Source of the DNA: Siphonodentalium dalli
Lineage: Eukaryota; Mollusca; Scaphopoda; Gadilida; Siphonodentaliidae
DNA: 64,000 bases
Reading direction: 5' to 3'
Assembly (NCBI GenBank): GCA_032622095.1
Contig: CP136063.1
Location: forward strand, 183,931,956-183,995,955
Made by a program: the position numbers and the translations under genes. A model generated the notes under the pieces. The model saw only the letters and a list, made by a program, of their open reading frames with translations, was not told the origin of the DNA and did no database searches. Below, piece after piece: positions 10,801-22,800 of the stretch (positions are counted from its first letter, which is position 1; every line of letters begins with the position of its first letter).

Positions 10801-13800
10801 TTAATACATAGAATATACAACGCGTCCCAGTTGATAGCGGAATTTTACAAAACTCGTCCTGTAAATTAGATCTGGACCTCGCCAAAGACTCGGACCAGAC
10901 CTAATTTACTGGACTCGTTTTGAAATTCCGCTATAAACCGGAGACTCGTTCTAGATCTACTATATATGTCCACTTCGTACTGTATCTATAGCAGATGTTG
11001 ATAAGGCTGAACGTCGGATATAGTTCAGAGAGAGAGATCCGGTATACATAACATGACGTGTACAGCAAACGACATGGTACACAAATCGATATATATCGAT
11101 AACTAAGGTATATAAATCCGGTATATATAATATGACATGTACATCTAATTACATGGTAAACATCGATATATATCGAAATATATTGATAACTAAGGTATAT
11201 ACATCCGGTATATATAATACTAGAAGGTGACCCGACTTCGTCCGGGCTTTGACCTTGAATTGGCCATTTTGAAGGTCAAGGTCAGGTGGGGTCAAACACC
11301 AACACCCCAAAAATGGTGGAAATCGGCCCAGCGGATACCGGGAAATCGGCCCAGCGGATACCGAGATGCCCTATGCATCAAATTTCGTCCGTAAAAATCC
11401 GCCAGTTTAACCCGATTTGATTTCCACTCAAGTATATAAACGCGCCTCATATACACACGCTCATTAATGATCAAGTTTCAACGTAAAGATAAATTACCAT
11501 CGGTGCCCGAGATATCGCCAAGACGTCTGAAACAGTCAAATGCATCGGCCGGTTAAGCGTTAACGTGATCTAACGTTATGACCTCTAACGACGTCATAGA
11601 AGTTACGCATTGTTTTTATCCTGATGGAAGATAGTACCACTTCTTCTTGATAATTGAGGCAGATAACTAAAACGGATACATACGAATTATATATCGTTGG
11701 AAAGAGGAAACACGAAAGATTCTCACAGTGTCATTATTATGACTGGCATTTTATTATTCGCGCTGTTTCGAATCGATTTGTAAGCACCGAACTCAAATGA
11801 AAGTCCCGTAACACAGCGTAAAAACAGATTTGACCTCGGCACGTGAAAAGTTGACCTCGGATCTGAAAATCAATAGGCCCATGTTCGTTCCCGGGTCGAA
11901 TTACGTGTCCGTTCCAAGTTTGGTCGAAATCGGTTCAGCCGCGTTCGAGTCCATCGCGAACACACACACACACACCCTCACACACACACACACACAAACA
12001 CACAGATCTTCCAAAATATATAATAGACTAGCCGATGAGCCCGACGTTGTCCGGGCTATTCAAAAACCAAATTTCAAGTCGATGAGCCCGACGTTATCCG
12101 GGCTATTCAAAAACCAAATTTCAAGTCGATAGCTCCACCCGTTTCCGAGATCTCGTCTGCGCATGCGCTGCACGGGCGTCGCACGGGGTCGCCAATACGA
12201 CAACGACCGTGTCCGTGGGATTTTATCCCTAGATAGGAAGTTTGGTCTCGATCGGTGGAGAATCGTAGATTTGTATAAATGACAGACAGAAAAACAGATA
12301 GATTGTATCAAAATATATAAGAGAGATATGTAAATTAGATAGATTGTATCAAAATATATAGGAGAGATATGTAAATTATCTACACACCATTACTGGTGTT
12401 TGTCAAAGTTTAGTGGGGTATATCAATACTCATTCACGATCATATCATTGAGGTCCGGAGGATGTGGGTTATCTCTCGAATACAGATTGTATCAAAATAT
12501 ATAGGAGAGATGACATGCACAGCTAATTATATGGTATATATCGAAATATATCGATAACTAAGGTATATAACTGTTTGAACCTTTTCTTTACTGAATGTGA
12601 TTCCCCCAGTTAGTTGTAAAAGAATACATTGAATGGTCCATTAATTCTTCATCTGTATGAATGGATGTTCAAAAAATATGAGCAGATAGATAATATATAC
12701 AAGTGCCAATTGATTCATATTCATTCATTGGGAATATTCAAATAAAAAGGCCTATATAAATTATGGCCGTATGTTGTACTCATTATCAGAATATTCATCA
12801 ATATTTTTTAAGCAAATCTAAATTTTGATCTCGACTTGTTTCATAGAACAGAACAACTCGTTGTAAACCACACACCAATAATGTTTTTGCAGATGCACAA
12901 TAAACTGTAATGCGAATTAATTTAAATATTTGTTGGTGTCCTTATAAATAATAGGAGTAATTCTTTAACATCGGCATGACATCTCGCTTAAATGAGCAAG
13001 TAGATACTCAGTTTAAAATTAAAAATTGGCTGGCTGTGAAGAGGCTGTGGAAATGCGAAACATATTTATTAGTAGGATACAACCCTCGCTTTCAAATTGT
13101 TTTTCTAGCCGAGGGGGTGGCCGTTAAAAATAATTGCAGACACGTACAATAATGCCCTAAGTAATCGACTCTTTAACTACAGCAGAATTATGGGTAACTT
13201 TTCAGTATTTAGTCGGAAATATGGCTTGTTGCCATTCATCGGAAAGCTCTCGGGGAGAGCTTTCCGATGAATTGCAACAAGCCATATTTCCGACTAAATC
13301 CTGAAAAGTTGCCCATAATTCTGCTGTAGTTAAAGAGTCGATTACTTAGGGCATCACTGTAGGTTATTGCGGCCACATTCTGTATACCCATGTCCAGCCA
13401 TGTCCCTGAGTGGAGGTCTACATAATCCTGAACGCGCACTCGCCCACCAATAACCAAGCAATTCGTTTAAGATCAACATATATTCCACAAGAAGTTCAAA
13501 AGAAGGCGTATCATATCACTGGTCATGTGTATAACAACGAAACGTAGAATGTTGCTAAAATGCGAAGCTGTTATTCATGTCAGAGCGTGCCATTGACCCA
13601 ACTAGGTAGCTACACATACCTCGTTATTAGGCCATCTTCTCGATGTACCGAGACTATACCACTATAAGTGTCGCATTGAAGTAAGACTACCCTTATCTCC
13701 TTACTGACCACCGATAAACAGTCATTTGCATCACCTATACACCCGAATATACTCGTTAAAAATCAGTTAAACTGAGTTTTGGAGATTCTGCTGAACTGCT

Positions 13801-16800
13801 CCATGTACAGTTCTGAACTGGAGTTTGAACTGCTGAACTGGGGTGGTCGTCGGCGAAATCATGTTTTCTCTTGTATTTCCCTATGGACCATTGATAAAAA
13901 GTCGTTTGCACAACATAATCCAGTCTATATTCGTTAAGAATCAGTATAGCATTCGTTAGTGTTTTGAACTTGTAGTGTTTATTGTGTTTCCCCGTGCTAT
14001 AATAATATGTAATATTAATGCTTTATTCTCTGATCCAAGTTTAATGATAGGATATTGAGACATAAATATATACAAAGAGATGAAGCATATAAACAATATT
14101 TACAACTCCAACCACGTTATGTGTTGCGAGTCTTTTCTACTTCACTAAATATAGTTTTGATAAAAGAACATAACTTGCGTAGTAAATGTGGGTCATTTGA
14201 GTTCAGAACGTCACTCATTATTACTAATAGTTTGAACACCACGTCTATTTATGTAGATTTAGGGGCATACCCACCGGCATTGTTGTATTAGCCGCCATTT
14301 TCTGTACAAAAATCACGAGTGAACTGGACACGGATTGATAGTGAACTTATTCATAAAAGATAGTTTTTTTTTACCAAATAAAGACTTGGGTTTTTTTTAG
14401 CATGGTTTACATGGTATACCAGAAATGCTGCATATTTACATTCGACTGTGTGTGCTATACTCTTCACGCCGAAATATCTTACCATTGTAAACAGAATCCT
14501 CACTTGGACAATATGGCGCGATCTGTTTCTCACTTCATAATTCACAATGATTGTTTCCCCAGGAACATATCCAGTCTTATCTCGAACATTCACCTTCCCC
14601 ACTATGGGACCCGATTTGCAGCAACAAAAACAAGTATATATTTCACGTTCGGTCTCTGCGCCATTCTGAAACAGAATTACCAAAGTGCGTGAGCACCGAT
14701 TGTTTCTGACTTTCTACATGTAGATGATTGTATCCTGTTTACATCCCTGGTCAAATAGTACTGCCACTTGTATACGATGTTGTTGGCTCCTGATGATTTA
14801 GCTATGATTTTTAGGAGTCTTTGGCTAATCCGAACGATTCGAAGAAAAACCATTATCGGTACAAAACAATCAAGAATATACATATTTAAAATATATTTGT
14901 ATAAACTCTCTATACGTTGGTTGTTGTAAAGTTACAATAATAAAGTTGGTTCTCATGATGGGTTTATAGATCATGACATGAATCTCTACTCTGGATATGC
15001 CTGTATAGATCATACTCCACCAGTTCAATACCTGGGCACCTTTTGATTTTGTGACAGGAAAGTTTATAACATCGAAAAAGCAATGCAGATATATTTCTTA
15101 GCCCGAACTCCATGTGGCTCAAAAACTATCCACGGGTTATGTATGTGGTGTAAAGGTGGTGACAATGATGACGATGATGCTGATGATGCTGATGATGCTG
15201 ATGATGACAATGAGGAAGAATATGGCGACGATGATGATAATGAAGATGACGAAGATGACCACGACGATGATGGTGGTGATAATTGCAATGACGATAACTT
15301 AAATTATTATATGATCATAAACTTTCTTATAAAAGTCCGATACTAAATCATACGAAAATGGAGTTGATCAATCGCGATATATACTGTATTGTCCTATATA
15401 CATAGGAATGGTGGGAAAACAAATGTTATTCGAGTCGAGGAACTCACCCATCAAAGCTAGGAGTGATCAGATATCGATGTTTGAAATCTATTATTTTAAT
15501 CTGAAGTGGCCCAGTAAACTGTCGACGAGAAGAACTTATCTGACCAGATAGCGAATGAAGAACGATAACTCTAAAATCCATTGGCTCTTTTGTCAGATAT
15601 TTGACAACCGGCAAAATTCCGTTGAACAAAACGTTGATAAATAACTGGTTTTGGGCAATGTTATACTATAGTTGACTGTGGTTAGCATTATTTTTGGGCA
15701 ATTAATCGATTCTGATAACTGAAGCGGCATTTAAAAAAATGTTGTTGTTGTTGTTGGAATCTGATGATATGGGGACAAGCGAATCGGATTGAGCACCTTT
15801 AATTGTTGACTTGTTGATTCACATTGTTGTGCATTTGATGGATGCATGTACATATATACACGCGGCCTCGGTGAATATTAACTTCATCGGGTTGATAAAT
15901 CCTCATGTCAACATCGAAACATTGCAATAAATGTAAAATAAGAGTCTACCTGAATGACGACTGTGTCATATGTATTAAGATCCAACCCCGTCGACGCTAC
16001 ATTGAATAACATTTCAGTTTTGTCGTTCAATCTCCATGGTCTGTCTATGTTCGCTTTCAGTTTGTATACGATGTTCCCGGTATAACTTTGGAATGAAGGT
16101 GGTATATTTAATGAGAGCTGGAAGCTGAATGGAAACTGATGGTATCCAGGATTCAACGTCTTGTCACCTGAAGGCTGTGGGTCTGTATCAGATAGAACAT
16201 AAAAACATGACTAAAAAGAATTGTGCATATATGCATACAACCTGCATCTGTATATAGAATATACATAAAACAAATTAGTAATTCCATTAGGTCTTTCGTC
16301 AATGCGATTGAGGCAACCATATATTATGTTAACGATCGTCGGGTTCCGTCTTCGATGTATAGTGCATATATACTAGTTAATCATTTGTTGATATTTATTC
16401 GAGTATTATGATCCGAGGTGCAACTTCAAAAGTGCTACATACAGTTTCTACTTCCGTGCAGGCAGATAGGACTCGGATAAGAACCCCTCTAACAACATAT
16501 CTGTTGTAAAGAAGCAGGCATAATTTTAGCATGTTATCACAAATTTGTTCATAACATGACTAGTTCTGGTGTTAGTTCAAATTTTATATTCCATTTGTCT
16601 GTCAGTTTATCCTGAAACTCTAGCAAAAATGTTTGTGTTGCTGAACATTCAACCGGTGGATGGTAGTTTCTTTTTGTGTATGATAAAAGGAGCATAAGTT
16701 AGTTTCTGACAATTTGCATTTGATATGCTTTGCATTCGTATACAAAATATCGTGAATTATCATAAATTGAAACGTCATGAGACTGTTGACTACTATTGTA

Positions 16801-19800
16801 TTTTGTCCATGCTTCATGATCAAAGTCTTTTTCTAATCTGCTTTCCGATGTTGTATCGGATATTTTAGGTGTCATTGTATATTGTTTTTTAGATACATTG
16901 GATAAAATTATCTACATGTTTGTTTTCGCACTTCTTTTTCAATTTTGTCAGAAACCACATTAATTAGTTTCGATGTTTCCTTGGGCTGCTTTTTCCGTGC
17001 CTTTAATATCTCAGATATTATTCAATGATAGGTGGTGAATGGAGTTTTTGTATCATTTCAATGAGTAAAATCATTTAAGAAATGATTTGCAGATAGATTG
17101 GGGTCATTTGATTTTGACCGGCAGAGTACTTTGCCGGTCAAAACAAATGGCACCAATCGATCTGCAAGTCATTCCTTATAATCATATACCAGAATATGTT
17201 AATAGAACATTAAAAAATTGAACAACTTTTCAAAACTACCACTGTACCACAACAATTGTAAGTAAGCTATATTGTTCAAATCCATAAAAGTTTCACAATA
17301 ACAACAATAGCAGCGAGCACGTTCAGATGGTCCTATGTGTTCATCGCTTTTTATGAAGTGGCCACTTCAATTATTGCCTGATGAACATCGGAAAAGTTCG
17401 TGTAACCGTATCACGATTTGTACTGATTCTTACGGAAGCTAATTGTGTGAATTCAGATGTTGTGTGATTATTGTGTGATAAGAATCTATTATCTTCTCTC
17501 AGAATGTCACTGTTTAAAAATACTCCTTCCTTCTCCACTGTTTATTGCAAGATAGCTTATTTATTTTGATATTTATATTATGTAAACGGAATAACTTGAT
17601 ATATGTTCACACTATTAGCCAATAATAGAAAATTAACAACGCATGCTATAAATGTTGTACGTGTGACTGTCTCTATTTACCTGCTAAAAGTTGAATCTTT
17701 TCATTCATGTACACTTCATCCCCGTAGTAGTATCTCCTGTTGTCTCCGGAGCCTTCCCTCCAATGTACGTCACATCGACCTTCAAATAACAGTCCGATCC
17801 CTGAAATGTTAATAAATCAAGTTCCCCATAAATATGGATGCAACGTTTCACAGCGTTAACGTGGAGTTAACATACTTATATAACAACGAGCATGCCTTTA
17901 TTCCTAATTCTTTATTTGAAAGAATGTCTCTTTCGGCCAATTTGACCCCATGGATGAGTGCCCCGCTCCGAATACTTTCTCGAAACACCCCATCCCTAAC
18001 TCCCCACACTCCCGACCCGCAGAGTCATGAACCATGACGTCCAACAGTGGAATTTCATTCGTCAAAGCAGATTCCCTTTTTGTCCATTTGAGTCGCCTTT
18101 GTCGTCTGTAAAGCCATAATTTCATAATTGTAAACTTGAACTATTCTGTTTAAAATTATTCGTTAACTCTCTTGTGCTCATTCAAACAATGTTGGGTGAT
18201 GATATTCCCAGATCAAATTGATTACCAATGTAGGCTGATTTATTCCCTACACGCCTGAACGCACGCAGGTTGAACGTTTCTTTCAGTTGGAAAATTTCAG
18301 GTACCACTTGTAAAATTCCAGCCCAAAGGGCATTGGTGTACGTATTGCTGTATATTTGATCACTTGTAGTATATTATGCTGATGCCGTGGTACACCTGCT
18401 ATTTTATCGCCTATATAGCTTCGCGACGACCGTTCCATATTGAGAACATATCCACAAATAACTCTATAGTTTCCTGGTGGATTCCAGACACACAAAATGG
18501 TTTTGGTTTGCATATTTCAAGATATCCGTTTCTAAAAACCTACTATGATAAATAAACTCAAATTGATTTGTTAAGATTTGTAAAACAGTATTCATACAAC
18601 GTTAGGTTTTTGACTGAATGAAGACTGGTGGTTGTTTAGCATGGTTTACATAAAGTGATATACCATATATTTCTGCATTAGTCATTGATTGCCCGTTGCG
18701 TAATTTCAGCACTGCAACCTTGAAATGTTCAGTTGGAAATTATTTGAACTCTCTTGTGCTGATACGCACACTGTTGGATGATGTCATTCCTCGATTAAAT
18801 TTTACCAAATAGCGGTGTCGTTATCATTATTTGTATCCCATTCGAAAACGCATAGCTAAAACGATGTGAACATTTGTATCTCTGGCTGATTTATCACCTA
18901 TATACGCAGGTTGAAACTTTCTAACGGTTGGATAATTCGAGGTACCACTTGTAAGATTCCAACCAAAAGGGTGCGTAAATGGATTTGCAGGTATCGGAAA
19001 TTGGTGCTTGATTGAAAAAGTGGGGCGGGCGTTGAAAATGCTGTGCTGCGCACCTCGATGGAGACACTCTAGACAATGTTCGTGGCTAATATGCGGAAAC
19101 CAGATCGGCTCATGACAACCTATACCGATCTTAGTCTAGACGATAAAAGGTTTGACCAAGGCACAGTTTTGACTAAGTTGGTTTCTATTCCATTTTGAAG
19201 AGGGAGATATATTTTTTTGTAATTCAAGATGGCGTCCAGGACGGCTGCCATTTTCCGATAACGCGGTAAAAAAACTTCACACAAAATTGGGATTCTAGTC
19301 ATATACATGTATCATCAAGAAATGGGAAGAACTGTGCTATGTAAGTTATGCATTCCATTTCTAATTGATATTCCAACTCAATGATGCACTTTGGTTCAAA
19401 ATGGCTGCCAAAATGGCGGCCGAAGTATGAAAAATGTTCAATATTGCCCCAGCGTGTTCGTGGTTGGTGCACAAAATTTACTATTCTGTCTTATACACAT
19501 TGAATACTAACATATCTGATACATCTTGTTTAATTGTTACTATTTTAGCCACTGACATTGCAGGAATTATTGATATTTTTCTATCACAAACTTTACATCA
19601 AAATCGATAAAAAATCACTGTTCAGGTTTGGACCATTTAAAAAAATTAAAATGGAACTATCTTATAGGTATCAAATGTGTTTATTGTAGTGAGATGTCTG
19701 TGTCGCACTGGTGTGTTCTACACAAAATTACTCAAGATGACTTGTAAAATTAATTTTTCACATATATCCCGAGCATTAATTATCTTTGCCGTTCGGAAAA

Positions 19801-22800
19801 GGTATCAAAATTTGATGCACTTGCTTATATTAACCATGTTATTTAATCAACTAACAACTACGTCTTGTTGGTGTTTCTGGCCATGTTTTGAACGGAAATG
19901 GGCAGAACATCAAGTAAACTGAGCGGGGCCGGTGTATGTAAAAATATATATCTTTAATTCTTCCATGTTTGGGGTGCCCATGGTAAGATGCATAGTTACA
20001 CAAGGAGTTGTGAATAGTTATACAATGAGTGGCTATATGGTCATGGGTGGGGTGTCCATGTTGAGATGTATATACATGTATACAAGGAGTGGTCATGTGT
20101 GATGTGAATATGTATACATTGATTGGCTGTATGGTCATTGGAGTCGTGTATGTGTAGAACAAGGGTAGCTGCATGACCATATATGTGTTGTTTATGTGTA
20201 TATGGAGTACTGTGTGGTAATGTGACTATATTGTTTTGGATGTGTGCGCGCGTGTGTGTTGGCTGTATGGTCATGAGTGGGGTGTATGGATCAACAGGGA
20301 GTGGTTTTGTGTTTATGGATAATGAATGAATGTAAAAAAAATGTATGCATGGAATGACTGTATGGCCTGTATTGTTGAAGTGTATATGCATACCCGAAAA
20401 GCTGGATGGTCACTGGTGGGCGTGTTGGTATACCTGAAGTGACACCGTGGTCATGTGTGTATATGGTATGTATATGCATCTTTGTTATGGATGTATTGTC
20501 ATTTGGATAACCATTCAATGGTGATGTGTATATGTATACACGGAGAGACTATGTCGTAATGTGCAGGGTGTATATGTATATATCGAGTCGACATATGGCC
20601 AATGTGCTGCGAATAGATTTACATAGAGCGATCGTATGCCCAATGGTGGAGTGAACAGGTATACAAAGAGTGATTGTATTGTCACGAATGTGGTGTATGT
20701 GTATACAACAAGTGGCTGAATTGTCATGGTGAGGTGTGTATGTAAGTCTGGAGTCTATTAGTGGCCGCGTGTGCAGGATATTGGTATATATTGAAGGGAT
20801 GTATGTGAATAGGAATGCAGAGAGTGCATATACGGTGGTCATGGATGAGGTGCAGGAGTAGACCTGGTGTGCCTGCATTGTGAATCATGGTTGTATAGTC
20901 ATGTATGGGGCGTACGGCTGTATCCAAGTATGGGTGTGTGGTCATGGGTGAGATATATGTGTATAAAGTGAGTGACTACATGGTCATTGGTGTGGTGTTT
21001 ATGCACATATTGAGTGACTGTGTCGTCATGGTGGGTTTACAGGTGCAATGTTGGGTGGATATCGCTTTCCACACTAACTCAAGGATATCTTAATCGATAG
21101 AGAGGTAATGTCAAATAGTTCTACATCTTGATGACATTTTAATTCACAATGGAGGAAACGGTTTTCCTGATATTAGTCAAGAAATTCTGATGCAAATGGG
21201 CCAAAATTTGGATGCTATTGGGACAGAGTAGCCACAACATAATATGGCCCCTGTCAGTTATGTTTCAAAGTTCTGCCCATTTCCATTCAAAAACATGGCC
21301 ACATTCCCAAAAGAAGTTTTCGGCAAATTCCATACTGCATCCTTTGAAATCAATTTGTCATGTCTCATGAGGTACTGGGACAATTAGAATATAACATTTA
21401 GTTGTCAGTTGAAATTTGGTTGCCATTTTGCAAGCAATCGTCAGTAATTGTGTCTAAAAACACAACAATGTGAGTCATTTGAAAAAGATCAATCAATAAA
21501 TACATTTGATATCAAAGATAGTTCCGTATTATTTGAAGAAAAAAATGGTACAAACCTGAACAGTAAATTTTGCCGATTTCGATGAAAAGTTTGTGTTAGA
21601 AAATTTTCAATAATTCTTTAAGTGTCAGTGGCTAAAATAGTAACAATTAACCAAGGTACATCAGAAATATCAGTGAACGATGTATATACTACAAAATGGT
21701 AAATTGTTTGCATCAACCACAACTTGTAAGCGGTTGCATGGCACGCTGGAGCAAAATTTACCATTTTTAATATTTAGGCCGCCATTTTGAGACAAAGTGA
21801 CAATTATTGTACAATTGAGTTGGAATATCCATTATAAATGGAATGTATCACGTACATTGCACAGTTCCTCCCATTTCTTGATGAAATATGACTCGATTTT
21901 TTGTGAAATTTTATACTGAGTTCTGTTATATAGAATTTGTTAATAATCGAAAGGGGTGGGACCACAAAAATGGCATATTTAATTGCTTCATTGGTCTGTT
22001 AACATGAAAAATTCAAAATAAAGTCACAATTCTCAACCAATTGCAAACAGCAGGAACTTATTTTAAAGATAGTAGTAAATAAATGTAAAAGTTTCCACTT
22101 CCGGTCGCCAGTTTGGCGGCAATCTTGGACGGGGAGTACCAGTTTAACATAGAAAGGTGGTGTTATGCCTTAGGTTCACAAAAAATATATGCGTATACAC
22201 ATGTCACGATTTTCTCTCTATAATTGTATCAAAATAACTTATCGGAAAATGGCAGCCATCTTGGATGCTATCTTGAATTGCAAAAAAAATTCAAAGCGGC
22301 TTTTAGTGGATTTTGGATATGTTATAGAGGATATATTCCGCTTCAAAATAAAATAAAAACCAACTTAGTCCAAATGTTTTCTAGATTGACACGAATATTT
22401 GAGTTTATCGACCAGACTATCTACCTGTCCGAAATCTAGTAACACATGCAGGGAGTCAGATTGGTATTTTCAAATATGACGATACAATCAAATTTGTGAA
22501 GAAGTAAATCCTGATAAGTGTGTGGGTATTTTCTTCGCAATTAATTAGATTACATGTCATCCATGCGGGCAACATACAACGTTACACGCTAATTGGATAA
22601 CGAATATTATATGAATCGAAATGATTAAACATAGGAATGTGGAAATTGACTGAATTCGATCAGATGTAGTATATGAAACAATGCCGTCTTGTGTGTCTTG
22701 TGGTCAACTGTGTGTCACAGGCTGAGATAAATAACAGTGGCATAATATTAATTAGATATATCATTTTATAGCAGAAATATCTGGAAAGTTGTCCATTTTT

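Noticed and set aside
15083-15346. Plus-strand Asp-rich open frame
   Set aside because: Produced by a GAT-type simple repeat inside gene A intron 3, on the opposite strand.
18283-18513. 76-residue minus-strand frame in gene A intron 1
   Set aside because: No recognised motif, and part of it lies in a duplicated non-coding segment (18161-18980).
19851-20945. Overlapping minus-strand frames rich in His, Thr and Tyr
   Set aside because: Artefacts of the GTGTATATGTATACAA minisatellite; several frames stay open at once and none has a domain.
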